Source: Bombella mellum (GTDB taxonomy: Bacteria > Pseudomonadota > Alphaproteobacteria > Acetobacterales > Acetobacteraceae). Taken from it: a stretch of 64,000 nt of DNA. The notes under the pieces were generated by a model, which worked only from the letters and a program-made list of their open reading frames with translations, was not told the DNA's origin and did no database searches. Within the stretch, counting starts at the first letter, position 1; every line of letters starts with the position of its first letter. Positions 30,001 through 38,738 of this stretch are shown piece after piece. Both the position numbers and the translations under genes were made by a program. The stretch is taken from positions 124,001-188,000 of the forward strand of contig NZ_PDLY01000001.1 in assembly GCF_014048465.1 (NCBI RefSeq), in the 5' to 3' direction.

Positions 30001-33000
30001 GCCCGAATGGTACGCCCAACTGGGCCGAGAGCGACGGCAAGACCAATGGTCAGTGGCAGTCCGGCAACATGGCCATCTTTGCGGCTTCCGCCGGTACGGT
30101 CCGTGTTGATGACAGGGACGGTCAGGCTCCTGTCTCCTTCTCCGGGGCACAGTTCGCCAACATTGATGGCAAGCAGTATCTCGTGACCGGCGACAGGCTC
30201 GAGGCTTCCACGGGTGACACGGTCATCCGCGTGGGTGATGGTACGTCCGAAGGGAAGAACATCACAGCCGAGATCGCATCCGTCATCGATGGCAGCCATG
30301 TTGACGGCGGAACGGCCCTGCACAAGGCAGACCTTGGTACGCTCATCCTCAGCTCCGACAATGACTTTGCCAGGCCGACCCGTATTGATGCCGGTACCCT
30401 CCAGCTCGGCAATGGCGGCACGACCGGGTCCGTCGGGTCTCAGGAGATCATCAACAACGGCACGCTGGCGGTCGATCACAGCAACGACATCACGCTGGCC
30501 CAGCCCATTTCCGGCACGGGTTCGCTCGTCCAGAAAGGCTCTGGCACGACCACGCTCAGTGGTGACAACACATATGCAGGTGACACGAAGGTTGATGATG
30601 GCCGCCTGAACATCACGGGCACTATCGCTGGCAACCTGAACAACAATGCCACAACGGACGTCAATGGTGGCAGGGTTGGTGGCACGACGACCAATACCGG
30701 TACCCTGACCGCTGAGAACGGTACGCTGGCTCATCTGGACAACAGTGGCAAAGCGACCCTGACGGGTGGTCAGCTGGCTTCCGCCACGAACAGCGGTGCC
30801 ATGACGCTGGGTCAGGGCAACACCGTCACGGGTGACGTCACCCAGAACGGCGGCACGCTCTCCCTTGATGGGAACAAGGTTGACGGAACGCTGGCAGCCA
30901 ATGGTGGCCAGTTTGATGTCACCGGCAATGGTTCCACGGTCGGCTCCCTCACGGGGGCAGGCAATGGCGTGCTGGATGGCACGCTGAGCCTGACCAACGC
31001 CCATGACACCTATGCGGGCAGCCTCTCCGGCACGGGTGGCCTGACACTCGCCAGCGGTCAGGAAACGCTGACGAACCAGTCCCATATTGGCGGTCCCGTG
31101 GCCGTGAATGAAGGGACGCTGGCCCTCGCCGGTTCGGCCGCACAGCTGGCCACGGATGGTGGCATGACGGTTGGCTCCAAAGGCCCGTCGGAGGTCACGC
31201 TTTCTGATGGAGCCGGACTGCACAGCAGCAGCCCGATCGTTTTCGCCAAGGCGGAGACCATGCCGGCTGACGGCCTCAATGCCACCATCAACGTGCTCAA
31301 CGGCAGTACGCTGGCGGCGGGTGATGCCAATGGCCGGCCCGGCCTGGATGCGGAAGATGGTGCTAGAGCCAGACTGGTTCTGGACGGCGGTACCCTTCAG
31401 AACCAGAAGGGGTCTGACCTGACGGGCAATGTTGACACGTCCATCGGTTCGAAGGGTGCAACGTTCGACGTGCAGGACCAGAACCACCTGACGCTGGCCA
31501 GCAACGTCGCCCTGACGGACGGCAACGCCAGTGGCGAGAAGGCCGGTGGCCTGACGAAGACGGGTACGGGTACCTTCACCTTTGAGGGTGACGGTTCCGG
31601 CTTCAGCGGTCCGACGGACATTCAGTCCGGCGAAATGATCGTGGATGGCAACCTGTCCCGCTCCGACGTGACGGTGCAGCGTGGTGCCGGACTGGCCGGT
31701 AACGGGTATGTCGGGACCACGGTCGTGTCCGATGGTGCTGCGCTGGGTGGTGGCAATGAGGCCCGCATCGGTGGCCTTCATGTCAACGGCGACCTGACGA
31801 TGGCCAAGGGCTCCGTCCTGTTCATCCGTGGGGACAACGAGGCGACCGGGCAGAAGCTGGCCGAGCCGGATGGCTTCTCCTACAGCGAGCTGAAGTCCGA
31901 CCGTGTGCTGGTATCCGGCAAGGCCACCCTCCAGGGCGGTACGCTGGACCTTCAGGTGAAGAACCCGATGGCCCTGTCCTACGGCCAGGCCTACCGTGTG
32001 CTGACGGCCAATGCTGGCGTGAATGGTCACTATGATGACCTGAAGACCAACATCGGTCAGGACTATGCCTACCTTGATCCCCGTCTGGTCTATCAGGACA
32101 ATGACGTGGATGTGGTGCTGCGCCGTTCGATCTATGGCTATGACCATGTCGGACAGACCCGTAACGAGGTGACGGCCGGAGAGGGGCTGAACCGCATCGG
32201 TGACGGCACGCAGCTGGCCCAGGCCATGACGGTCCTGACGAAGGATCAGGCCCGCCGTGCGCTGGACAACCTCTCCGGTGAGCTTCATGCCTCCATCCGG
32301 ACGGGGCTGATCCAGGACAGCTTCTACATCCGCAATGCGGCCCTGAACCGCCTGGCGGCCGCCGACTGTGACTATGGCCATAACGGGCAGAGCTTCTTCG
32401 ACCTGAAGACGCATAAGAAGAATGGCACCTGCTATTCCGACCATGCGATCATGTGGGGGCAGGCCTATGGTGGCATGGGCTTCAACAGCGGGGATGGCAA
32501 CGCGGCCCTGATGCACCACAACACGGCGGGCTTCGTCATGGGTGTGGATGCGCCGATCAGCCGCAGCAACTGGCGTGTCGGTGGGCTGATCTCCTACGGT
32601 CACTCCCAGTTCAACATCCAGCGGGGACGTTCATCCTCGGCCAACAGCAACAATGTCAGCATCGGTGCCTATGCCGGGACCCACTGGGGCCGCCTGAACC
32701 TCCGTCTTGGGGCGATCTACAGCTGGAACGTCATCAACACGCACCGTCACATTGCCGTGGGTGACTATGGCGGGCGTCTGAGCAGCAGCTATCTGGGCGG
32801 CACGGCCCAGGGCTTCGGGGAGCTTGGCTACAAGTTCCGTGGGGCGCACAGCATGTTCGAGCCGTTCATGAACGTGGCCTATGTGAACATGGAGAGCGAC
32901 AGCTACCGCGAGCATGGCAATGAGGCGGCCCTGCACAGCCATGGCACGGACACGGGCGTGACCTTCTCGAGTTTCGGCTTCCGTACGGCGACGACGCTGA

Positions 33001-33278
33001 GCATCGGCAAGGCGGTCTTCATGCCGCACCTGACGGCCGCTTACCGTCATGCCTTCGGGCGTATGGGGTCCCGTCAGCATGAGGCCTTCTCCATGACGGG
33101 TGGTGCCAGCGACATGGATGTGGCCGGCGTGCTGCTTTCCAGCAATGCGGCGGTCGTGCAGGCCGGTGTGACGGCGCATGTGAGCGACCGTGTTGATCTG
33201 GACCTGTCCTATATCGGGCAGTATGGCAACCAGTCCACCGAGAGTGGCGGGACGGGGTCCGTCAAGGTCCGTTTCTGA
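24036..33278 (+). CDS. Autotransporter 1: giant repeat-containing adhesin-like type V protein
   Basis: Product of about 3,080 aa. The order is an extended n-region plus a hydrophobic segment ending STARA (signal), a beta-helical passenger made of Gly/Thr/Asn-rich repeats, and a C-terminal ~280-residue beta-barrel ending in VKVRF (PF03797 type). Passenger repeats contain autotransporter-associated motifs such as TGTLELAGGGTYSGQTDV and ADTYSGSMSGTGGLT. A module with GSLQLGGTLSI ... YRLYSYGGTLSG and a NFWDG segment follows, as in other alphaproteobacterial autotransporters. GTG 24036 was chosen because AAGGA sits 7 bases before it; ATG 23976 has no SD but would add 20 residues. The barrel entry has a Cys pair (codons near 32367 and 32430). 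A strong terminator follows. Function is inferred to be adhesion or biofilm. Confidence 0.9.
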   Translation: MFITEQNGHAPLRYLASHKAGYRRFGYMLALLSGVSLVAGVGSTARADDGASVSGDMTNTQTRNLPQGTKIDGNLYQQGGDLGLDGTTVAGTLHLDGGTALFGHSGGGHGGTLVQSLAGNGDVRLDKPESDPSETMTPSPNPSAPYQGELAISQGKGETYSGSLKGTGVFTLLDGAQTLTGQNQINGTVDIHNGTLTLKDKGSFSTEPGSTTGPLVVGLAQGDQGHLVMDGPDAKIQRMSVFVGNGDSSYGGKGGPVGTSDATLTNGAQINNRTNENMYVVVANGQHGSMNVESGSRVASDEFYVAASPSLTGTVNVKGSNSAVEATNAHIGAEGTGTVNVSDGGSLQATSMTLGEQKGEGTVTVGANGTLKNDTTTIGADGKGTLTVNGGRFESDKAIRFGTSNSDNAHSDGTLNVQNGGVLVAADNGSSPAISAESGAKAAINIDSSKVQNLQGHDMTSTVAANLTGSNELDVQGQNTMSWKGGVSGSGDLVKVGTGTLELAGGGTYSGQTDVQSGVLNVGDVTMGGPIRNRKDATFTQTGGVVSGDLDNSGSATVNRTNVTGTITNNGDFTSQSSQLADLENISGTATLKNTLALNITTMEDAELNLQDSVVRAFHNMDSFVDIANSKVNGVSSPADTKSDEDVLAGRSGISLYALADRIGDADTISNRDDAGSGQVTFSTNSGRTRFRGSSVGGVINTGTLQLLQKSTGGTIIQNDGKLLIDDSTVAKLEANGGLFDIGNGGATVWTLKGGGNGQLEGTLNLTNAADTYSGSMSGTGGLTISGGTETLAGQNTYTGDTNVAQGAGLVLTGSLASPLNNNGTATVDGGKVGGLTTNVSELTVKNGGALADLANKSGGTATLTDSTAGHVINDEGATFSATGGQLASAENSGTMTLGKGNSVTGDVTQKAGSLTLDGNQIDGILTAEGGQLTVAQGGSKAGSLAGSSSAQLDGSLELTKASTSYDGVLGGQGGLTVSGGTQTLTGNNTYTGDTNVTKDGGLVLKGSLVGALNNDGRSDIDGGRLAAPTTNRGTLTAEKGTLADLANRAGTATLTDSTAGHVINEDGATFSVTGGQLASAENSGTMTLGKDNSVTGDVTQKAGSLTLDGNQIDGKLAADGGQFTVAEAGSRVGTLSGSGNGQLDGQFDLTNAADTYSGVLSGKGGLTVSAGHESLTGASTYTGDTNVAQKAGLTLNGAVGGALNNDGTTDVDGGRVAGLTTNSGTLTAGKATLADVVNKAGTATLADSTAGHVTNADGATFSATGGQLASAENSGTMTLGKDNSVTGDVIQKAGSLTLDHDEIGGILTAEGGQLTVAQGGSKAGSLAGSSSAQLDGSLELTKASTSYDGVLGGQGGLTVSGGTQTLTGNNTYTGDTNVTKDGGLVLKGSLVGALNNDGRSDIDGGRLAAPTTNRGTLTAEKGTLADLANRAGTATLTDSTAGHVINEDGATFSVTGGQLASAENSGTMTLGKDNSVTGDVTQKAGSLTLDGNQIDGKLAADGGQFTVAEAGSRVGTLSGSGNGQLDGQFDLTNAADTYSGVLSGKGGLTVSAGHESLTGASTYTGDTNVAQKAGLTLNGAVGGALNNDGTTDVDGGRVAGLTTNRGTLNAEKATLADVVNKAGTATLADSTAGHVTNADGATFSATGGQLASAENSGIMTLGKDNSVTGDVIQKAGSLTLDGNRVDGTLAAGGGTFTVTGNGSTVGSLAGIGSALLNRDGDEADQADGTANGTLNGTLHLTNARDTYAGNLSGTGGLTVSGGHEVLTGTNSYAGPTLVQNDARLDVNGDNGAATGATSVVDSATLRGKGTIGGDVTIGSGATLAPGTDEAPGRLQINGNLNLDNGSRQVFRLGQTNTEGGAYNDFVDVKGSLQLGGTLSIQPVEGAPNVSNSALMSGLYRLYSYGGTLSGSQQQLQLPGQNVDGLSIQTSIDHQVNLTVPSPTVPPTHTDHPDANFNFWDGNASSHRGTDDAGNGKIDGGDGVWSAASPNGTPNWAESDGKTNGQWQSGNMAIFAASAGTVRVDDRDGQAPVSFSGAQFANIDGKQYLVTGDRLEASTGDTVIRVGDGTSEGKNITAEIASVIDGSHVDGGTALHKADLGTLILSSDNDFARPTRIDAGTLQLGNGGTTGSVGSQEIINNGTLAVDHSNDITLAQPISGTGSLVQKGSGTTTLSGDNTYAGDTKVDDGRLNITGTIAGNLNNNATTDVNGGRVGGTTTNTGTLTAENGTLAHLDNSGKATLTGGQLASATNSGAMTLGQGNTVTGDVTQNGGTLSLDGNKVDGTLAANGGQFDVTGNGSTVGSLTGAGNGVLDGTLSLTNAHDTYAGSLSGTGGLTLASGQETLTNQSHIGGPVAVNEGTLALAGSAAQLATDGGMTVGSKGPSEVTLSDGAGLHSSSPIVFAKAETMPADGLNATINVLNGSTLAAGDANGRPGLDAEDGARARLVLDGGTLQNQKGSDLTGNVDTSIGSKGATFDVQDQNHLTLASNVALTDGNASGEKAGGLTKTGTGTFTFEGDGSGFSGPTDIQSGEMIVDGNLSRSDVTVQRGAGLAGNGYVGTTVVSDGAALGGGNEARIGGLHVNGDLTMAKGSVLFIRGDNEATGQKLAEPDGFSYSELKSDRVLVSGKATLQGGTLDLQVKNPMALSYGQAYRVLTANAGVNGHYDDLKTNIGQDYAYLDPRLVYQDNDVDVVLRRSIYGYDHVGQTRNEVTAGEGLNRIGDGTQLAQAMTVLTKDQARRALDNLSGELHASIRTGLIQDSFYIRNAALNRLAAADCDYGHNGQSFFDLKTHKKNGTCYSDHAIMWGQAYGGMGFNSGDGNAALMHHNTAGFVMGVDAPISRSNWRVGGLISYGHSQFNIQRGRSSSANSNNVSIGAYAGTHWGRLNLRLGAIYSWNVINTHRHIAVGDYGGRLSSSYLGGTAQGFGELGYKFRGAHSMFEPFMNVAYVNMESDSYREHGNEAALHSHGTDTGVTFSSFGFRTATTLSIGKAVFMPHLTAAYRHAFGRMGSRQHEAFSMTGGASDMDVAGVLLSSNAAVVQAGVTAHVSDRVDLDLSYIGQYGNQSTESGGTGSVKVRF
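26825..27970. repeat. Tandem duplication in autotransporter 1, copy 1 (1,146 bp)
   Basis: The sequence starting TGGGCAGCTCACC recurs 1,146 bases later (382 codons). Each copy holds two ~191-residue modules. Only a few base differences were seen, for example at 26936 versus 28082 (GACGGTG/GATGGTG) and 27514 versus 28660. Confidence 0.9.
27971..29085. repeat. Tandem duplication in autotransporter 1, copy 2
   Basis: Nearly identical to 26825-27970 up to about 28850. It then drifts, with the modules still aligning but with several changes, and ends where the GNRVDGTLAAGG segment starts. The protein repeat is identical over roughly 290 residues. Confidence 0.85.
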
Positions 33279-33313
33279 CGGACGGAGACGGGGTCTTCCT
33301 CTGGAAGTGCTGT

Positions 33314-33345
33314 GGGGGTGGGGCGAAAGCTCCACCCCCTTTTTT
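33314..33345 (+). terminator. Rho-independent terminator of autotransporter 1
   Basis: Stem GGGGGTGG / CCACCCCC with a short loop containing GGCGAAAGCT, followed by six T residues. It lies 35 bases past the stop and also just past the end of the convergent MFS gene. Confidence 0.85.
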
Positions 33346-33364
33346 CATGGATGGCCGGACCGCT

Positions 33365-34630
33365 TCAGAAGTCCTGCACGTCCTTCGGGCGGAAGAGCGT
33401 GATGCCGATGCTGATGAAGGTGCCGGAAAGGACGCACACCGTGGCAGCCACGGGCAGGCCACCGGCCATCAGCGGAGCGAGGGAGGGTACGAGCCGCCCG
33501 GCCACGCCCTGTCCCAGGGAGCCGACCGCATAGCTGGTGCCCATGCCTGCGCTGCGGCCTGCATCGGGGAAGCGTTGGGACAGATAGTGGGGCACCAGCG
33601 CATAGACACCCGAAGCGGCGGCCCCGATGAAGAAGGCGGAGGCCAGCAGGATCACCCACGGCCCGGCACTGAGGAACGGGACGATCAGCAGCATGACCCC
33701 GACCAGGGCCACCCTCATGACCAGACCTTCCCCGAAGCGGGTGGCCAGTGCCCCGCAGAGGATCTTCCCGGTGAGTGAACCGAGGCAGTAGAGGGACACC
33801 GGCCAGAAGATGAGCTGGGGGCTGAGGTGATGGCTGTCCCGCAGGATGGTGGGATAGAACGTGTAGAGGGCGGCCTTCTGGAATTCCAGAAAGCACATGA
33901 AGGCCACGGCCTGGAAGGCGGCCCCGTTCCAGAACTGCCGGACGGTCTGCCAGAAGGAGGCTGCCGGTTCTGATGGGGCCTGACCGTTCCTTTTCTTCTT
34001 TTCCTCCTGAGCGGCAAGCCAGATGGGGCTTTCCTTGACCCTCAGGCGGACGAAGATGATGAGCAGGGCTGGCAGCAGACCGATGAAGAACATCATCCGC
34101 CAGCCATGATGGGGCAGGATGAGGGCCTGTGCCCCGGCAGCCGCCATGTAGCCGACCTCGTATCCGGCCATCATGGTGGCCGAGGCCAGAGGCCGCAGCG
34201 GGCCGGGCACGCTTTCCATCAGCAGGGTGGCAGAGGCCGTCCATTCTCCGCCGAAACCGATCCCGAACAGGAACTGGATGATGACCAGCGTGGTGATGCT
34301 GTGGGTCGTCCCTGTCAGGGCGGCAAAGAGGGCGAAGAAGAGGATGCCGAGCGTGAAGGCGGGCTTGCGGCCGAAACGGTCGGAGAGCCATCCCCAGCCC
34401 GTGTTGCCCACGGCACGCCCCAGGGCCTGCGCCAGAAAGACGCTGCCAAGGGCGGCCAGCGTGCAGCCGAAATCCCTGGCGATGTCGGGCAGGGTGAACA
34501 TCAGGGCGGTCTGGTCGAAAGCGTCGAGAAACCAGCCACTGAAGGCGGCAAGGGTGACCTGCCAGTAAGGCAGCAGGGCACCGAATCCGGGCCGGTCGCC
34601 CGGAGAGGAAGAAGAAGCGGAAACAGGCAA
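33365..34630 (-). CDS. MFS transporter (metabolite:H+ symporter-like)
   Basis: A 421-aa inner-membrane protein with about twelve hydrophobic segments. The MFS signature GWLSDRFGRKPAF lies between helices 2 and 3, and FGIGFGGEWTASATLLMES resembles the helix-5 motif of the metabolite:H+ symporter and sialate/lactate-type groups. A basic loop (AAQEEKKKRNG) follows helix 6, as usual for the central loop. The substrate is probably an organic acid or a sugar acid, but this is not resolved. It is divergent from hemA, with about 190 bases between the starts. Confidence 0.88.
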   Translation of the reverse strand: MPVSASSSSPGDRPGFGALLPYWQVTLAAFSGWFLDAFDQTALMFTLPDIARDFGCTLAALGSVFLAQALGRAVGNTGWGWLSDRFGRKPAFTLGILFFALFAALTGTTHSITTLVIIQFLFGIGFGGEWTASATLLMESVPGPLRPLASATMMAGYEVGYMAAAGAQALILPHHGWRMMFFIGLLPALLIIFVRLRVKESPIWLAAQEEKKKRNGQAPSEPAASFWQTVRQFWNGAAFQAVAFMCFLEFQKAALYTFYPTILRDSHHLSPQLIFWPVSLYCLGSLTGKILCGALATRFGEGLVMRVALVGVMLLIVPFLSAGPWVILLASAFFIGAAASGVYALVPHYLSQRFPDAGRSAGMGTSYAVGSLGQGVAGRLVPSLAPLMAGGLPVAATVCVLSGTFISIGITLFRPKDVQDF

Positions 34631-34821
34631 GACAGGCCTCCGGCAAGAAACGCTCCCCGTCCGGGAGAGCAGTGGGGTTACCAGCTATAAAGGAGAGACT
34701 GAAAAAACTGTAGCCAGACAGTCCTCTTTGAAACATCCTGTAATCATGTTTTCGTTTATAACAGTGTTTAAGCCTTGCTTTCTGGGGGGCGGGTCATAAA
34801 TTGATGACCCTGAGGAGAGCA

Positions 34822-36036
34822 ATGTCTATGAATTATGATACCCTGTTCCAGAATGCGCTGGACGGCCTCCGGGCTGATGGCAGCTACCGTTATTTTGCGG
34901 AGCTGGAGCGTCACGCCGGCAAGTTCCCCAGGGCCTTCCATCATGGCGTCGGGCGGGATGTGACCGTCTGGTGCTCCAATGACTATCTGGGCATGGGACA
35001 GCACCCTGACGTGCTGGCCGCCATCCATAAATCTCTGGATGAAAGCGGTGCCGGTGCGGGGGGGACACGGAACATCTCCGGGACGAACCATTATCATGTT
35101 GCGCTGGAGAAGGAGCTTGCCTCCCTGCATGGCAAGGAGAGTGCCCTGCTCTTCAATTCCGGCTATCTTTCCAACTGGGTGACGCTGGGCACGCTGGCGG
35201 CACGGCTCAAGGGCTGTGTCGTGCTGTCCGACGAACTCAATCATGCCTCCATGATCGAGGGCATCCGCCATTCCCGTGCGGAGAAGCGCATCTTCAGGCA
35301 TAATGATCTTGAAGACCTTGAAGCCAGGCTGAAGGAGCTGCCTCTGGACACGCCGAAGATCATCGCCTTCGAGTCCGTCTATTCCATGAATGGCGACATT
35401 GCTCCGATTGAAGAGATATGCGATCTGGCCGACCGCTATAATGCCATGACCTATCTGGACGAGGTCCATGCCGTGGGCATGTACGGCCCGCAGGGTGGCG
35501 GCGTGGCGCAGGAGCGTGGTCTGGAACACCGGCTGACCGTCATCGAGGGGACGCTGGGCAAGGCCTATGGCGTGGTGGGGGGCTATATCGCAGCCTCTGC
35601 CGCCCTGTGTGATTTCGTGCGCTCTTTCGGTTCGGGTTTCATTTTTTCCACGTCCCTGCCGCCGATGATTGCGGCGGGCGTGCTGGCAAGCGTCAGGCAC
35701 CTGCGTCACAGCGATGCCGAGCGCAGGGGACAGCGGGAGGCCGTGGCCCTGCTGCGGAAGAAGCTGGAAGAGGTGAAAATCCCCTACATGACCGGCCAGT
35801 CGCACATCACGCCGGTCATGGTGGGAGATGCCACCCTCTGCCGTGAGCTGACGGACAGCCTGCTGAGGCGGTTCGGCCATTATCTCCAGCCCATCAACTA
35901 TCCGACCGTTCCCCGTGGCACGGAGCGTCTGCGCCTGACCCCGGGGCCGCTTCATACGGAGGAAGACCTGGACTCCTTGATCAGGGCACTGGACACGCTC
36001 TGGACGGAACTGAACCTGCCCCGCTCGGAGGGTTAA
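34822..36036 (+). CDS. hemA: 5-aminolevulinate synthase
   Basis: PLP enzyme that condenses glycine with succinyl-CoA, the first step of tetrapyrrole synthesis by the C4 (Shemin) route typical of alphaproteobacteria. The 404-aa product has [42 protein letters not shown] and the PLP lysine in EGTLGKAYG (Lys247, as in the Rhodobacter enzyme). ATG 34822 was chosen, with AGGAG 5 bases upstream; TTG 34801 and ATG 34804 are weaker. The gene converges with the TpsB gene and overlaps it by four bases. HemW and the ccm cluster elsewhere in the window use the same heme pool. Confidence 0.97.
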   Translation: MSMNYDTLFQNALDGLRADGSYRYFAELERHAGKFPRAFHHGVGRDVTVWCSNDYLGMGQHPDVLAAIHKSLDESGAGAGGTRNISGTNHYHVALEKELASLHGKESALLFNSGYLSNWVTLGTLAARLKGCVVLSDELNHASMIEGIRHSRAEKRIFRHNDLEDLEARLKELPLDTPKIIAFESVYSMNGDIAPIEEICDLADRYNAMTYLDEVHAVGMYGPQGGGVAQERGLEHRLTVIEGTLGKAYGVVGGYIAASAALCDFVRSFGSGFIFSTSLPPMIAAGVLASVRHLRHSDAERRGQREAVALLRKKLEEVKIPYMTGQSHITPVMVGDATLCRELTDSLLRRFGHYLQPINYPTVPRGTERLRLTPGPLHTEEDLDSLIRALDTLWTELNLPRSEG

Positions 36037-37880
36037 AAACCTCCGACGATCTGGAAGTCGCAGAATGTCCCGCGGCGGTTCGCCAGTTCCGTCGTGTGGA
36101 TGCGGCGCAGGCGGATTCCGGCATCGAAGGTGATGTTGACATGCTGGTTCAGGCTGCCGGTGAGGTCGGCTCCCACGCTGGCAAGGGTGGCCGCCCGTGC
36201 GCCCGTGCCTACATGGTGGACCTGCCGGTTGTCCGCCCAGTCCCAGAAGATGCCGAGCTTGTTGCTGTCCGGCTGTCCCGGTGTGGGCAGGTGCGCCAGT
36301 TTGAGCAGCGAGAGGGCGGGGGTGAAGATTTCCTCACTGACGGCGTTGCCGTTGCTGCCGAAGGACGTGTTGGCAAAATAGCCACGGGCATTGCCCATGC
36401 CGCCGATCATGAGCTGCTCGCTGTAGAGCAGGTTCTTGCTGGCCTGCTGGAAGGTCAGTTTCGTGGTGGAGGAAAAGCCGTAGGGCAGGTTCTGTGTCCG
36501 GGTGAGCATCAGCCGGTCATAGACATAATCGGGGCTGGAGAGCGGGAAGATGCTCTCATAGGCCCGTCGTGAATCATTCTTCATCAGGCCGCCGGGGCCG
36601 TAGAAAAACTGGTTGTTGATCTGCGTCTGTCCCCACGGGTCCTGGATGGAGCCGGTATAGCCCACGACAAACTGGGCCGTGTCCGCTTTGGAGAGCGTGA
36701 TGGTGCGGGCATGGTAGAACTGGTCGGAATGGGTGTTTTTCCAGTCGAAACCGAGCTGTATCATGCCGTCCAGTCCGGCATCCCGGCCAAGGGCAATATG
36801 GTCGAACATGTGCAGCCAGCGCAGGGACACCTGCCCGCTGAGGCCCCGGTTGATGAGGCCCGGCGTGTTGCTGGTCGGGTGGGAGAGGGCATAGTTGCCG
36901 AAAATCTGCAACGCATTGTGGCCGAAGAGTGGGATGGTCCAGCTGCCCGTATGGTTGTCGAACCGGTTCATGAAAGTACGGTTGAACTGGTAGGTCAGTA
37001 TCTGCCCCAGCCCGAAGGCATTGCCCCATGAGGCTCCTGTATACCAGTTGAGCCGACCCAGTGAGCGGTCTGCCTGATTGTTCATGGCGGCATAGCCATA
37101 GACGGGAAAGCGGTCCGTCACATTGATGTCCACGTCCGTGCTGCCGGGATGGCTGCCGGGGCGGTAGATGAGGTCCGCCGTGCGGAAGGGATTGAGGTTC
37201 AGCCAGTCCAGGTCCGTCTGGAGGGCCGTCAGGGCCATGGTCTGGTTGGGGGTGAGGTTGCTGGCCTGCCGGACCTGCCAGGCAGGCGTCCAGCGGTTGC
37301 CATGTACGGTGATGCGTTCCAGCCGGTATTCCGAGACATCAATATGTAGCACGCCCTCATGCACGCGCTGGGGTGGTACGGTGATGCTGATGAAGGCCCG
37401 GTCATGCTGGCGGAAGAAGATGGCGATGGCTCCCGTCAGCTCGTGCATCTTCTGGAAGGTCAGGGGATGCCCGACATAGGGGAGGATGACCCTGTAGAGG
37501 GACGGAGAATGGCTCAGCTTCAGTCCTTCGGAGGAGATGGGCTGCTGGGCCGTCCTGTTGCCCCGCACCCCGACCGGTTGCAGGACGACGGCTTCCAGTC
37601 TGGGCAGGGCGATCGTGTTTTCCAGATGAGGCGACGGATTGGGACCGGCAGGCCCCTGCGGCAGGGCGGTCTGGTCCGGTCCGGTGACAGGGACTGGTGG
37701 CCCGCCCGCCATGTGATGGCTGGGGAATCCCAGAGGTTCAGGCATGGACATGACCGGCACGCCCGCAGGAGTGGAGGCGGGCGGAATCCCTTCCGCCAGC
37801 ATCCGGTCCGGCAGAAGAAGGGCTGTCAGCAGGGTGAGGCGGGTAAGGCGGGCTGTAAGGCGTGTGGCGGACATGCTCAT
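36033..37880 (-). CDS. Two-partner secretion outer-membrane transporter, ShlB/FhaC/HecB family (TpsB)
   Basis: A 615-aa product with an N-terminal signal, then a Pro-rich segment, then POTRA-like regions ([22 protein letters not shown] and [14 protein letters not shown]) and a C-terminal beta-barrel (about residues 250-615) ending in aromatic GGF. The conserved barrel loop motif is GNARGYF, a variant of VRGY. TpsB proteins translocate an exoprotein (TpsA) through the outer membrane. No TpsA with a filamentous-hemagglutinin domain is adjacent, so the cargo is unknown. It starts inside the stop of the small exported-protein gene (ATGA overlap), so the two are translationally coupled. Its end overlaps hemA by four bases. 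Confidence 0.88.
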   Translation of the reverse strand: MSMSATRLTARLTRLTLLTALLLPDRMLAEGIPPASTPAGVPVMSMPEPLGFPSHHMAGGPPVPVTGPDQTALPQGPAGPNPSPHLENTIALPRLEAVVLQPVGVRGNRTAQQPISSEGLKLSHSPSLYRVILPYVGHPLTFQKMHELTGAIAIFFRQHDRAFISITVPPQRVHEGVLHIDVSEYRLERITVHGNRWTPAWQVRQASNLTPNQTMALTALQTDLDWLNLNPFRTADLIYRPGSHPGSTDVDINVTDRFPVYGYAAMNNQADRSLGRLNWYTGASWGNAFGLGQILTYQFNRTFMNRFDNHTGSWTIPLFGHNALQIFGNYALSHPTSNTPGLINRGLSGQVSLRWLHMFDHIALGRDAGLDGMIQLGFDWKNTHSDQFYHARTITLSKADTAQFVVGYTGSIQDPWGQTQINNQFFYGPGGLMKNDSRRAYESIFPLSSPDYVYDRLMLTRTQNLPYGFSSTTKLTFQQASKNLLYSEQLMIGGMGNARGYFANTSFGSNGNAVSEEIFTPALSLLKLAHLPTPGQPDSNKLGIFWDWADNRQVHHVGTGARAATLASVGADLTGSLNQHVNITFDAGIRLRRIHTTELANRRGTFCDFQIVGGF

Positions 37881-38584
37881 GGGGCGGCGGAACCGGGCAG
37901 GGCACTGTTCCGCAGCTCCACGTCACCGTCAGGCAGTGGCCGGGCGACGTTGACGGGGACTTCGTGGGACCGGTTTCCGGCAAGGGTGAAGGCGTTGCCA
38001 TCGGCACTGGCCAGACTGGCGGCGGCATCCAGCGTGAGGGCACGGTCTCCCGGATGGGTGCGTGAGCAGGGTTCCGGCAGGATGTACAGCCCTGTGGGGC
38101 CGAAAGAGGCGTTCAGGGTGGCCCGTCGTGTCTTGGGGGCGTGCAGGCCGGTCGCAGTGAGGTCCGGCTGTTCGCTCACGCCAATGGTGACGGTCTCGAA
38201 CCCCCTGCCGCGGCGCAAGGTGCCGAAGCGGTAATGGGGATGGGGCGAGCCCTTGGCGGGAGCGGTGGGGAGGCGGCTTCCCGTTCCGGGTGTCTGGCAG
38301 CCGCCGGGCGATACCAGCAGCCCGTTGGGAGCGGTGACGGTCCCGTCAGCAGCGACGTGATAGAGGTCGCCCGTGATGCTGGTCTGTTTCTTTATGGGAG
38401 AATGGGAGTTGCCCACCACGCTGTCGAGCATCGTGTTGGCGGTCGTGGCACTTCGGGCACCGGGCGAGTAGCCGGCAACGGGTACATCCTGCCCCAGGGC
38501 GGGACGCATGGGAAACAGACATGACAGGCAGGAGACGGCGGCTAGCAGAAACCCTGCTAGGAAGCCTGTGGATGGCGCATCCAT
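37877..38584 (-). CDS. Exported protein of unknown function upstream of tpsB
   Basis: A 235-aa product with a typical Sec signal (hydrophobic LAGFLLAAVSCLSC, then RPALGQ). The mature part is Gly/Pro/Ser-rich with two Cys; PNGLLVSPGG weakly recalls the NxNG turns of TpsA secretion domains, but the protein is far too short for a normal exoprotein. Its stop overlaps the tpsB start (ATGA), so it is likely produced with TpsB. It could be a truncated cargo, an accessory periplasmic factor, or unrelated. No family was recognised. Confidence 0.65.
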   Translation of the reverse strand: MDAPSTGFLAGFLLAAVSCLSCLFPMRPALGQDVPVAGYSPGARSATTANTMLDSVVGNSHSPIKKQTSITGDLYHVAADGTVTAPNGLLVSPGGCQTPGTGSRLPTAPAKGSPHPHYRFGTLRRGRGFETVTIGVSEQPDLTATGLHAPKTRRATLNASFGPTGLYILPEPCSRTHPGDRALTLDAAASLASADGNAFTLAGNRSHEVPVNVARPLPDGDVELRNSALPGSAAP

Positions 38585-38690
38585 GAATCATGATCCCCTG
38601 TTGTGGAAGACGATGGAAGTCGCTCACGGACGGGGGACGTATAAAGTATTTTTTAAGGAGGGAAAAGAATTTCCACCGAAAGCGACCGTC

Positions 38691-38721
38691 GGTCCTTTCC
38701 CGGAAGGTGCGGGAAGGGACC
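38691..38721 (-). terminator. Stem-loop between Hint-domain protein 2 and the exported protein gene
   Basis: GGTCCTTTCCCG / CGGGAAGGGACC pairs over 12 bp with one wobble and a 7-base loop. It lies just after the Hint gene stop on the minus strand. There is no U tract, so it may be an attenuator or mRNA-stabilising stem rather than a strong terminator. Confidence 0.45.
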
Positions 38722-38738
38722 GGCCGGAAGGGCCTGCC

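Noticed and set aside
29769-32603. 944-residue open frame on the minus strand inside autotransporter 1
   Set aside because: It is antisense to a clear autotransporter with strong repeats. Its length comes from high GC and biased codons, and its protein has no recognisable family.
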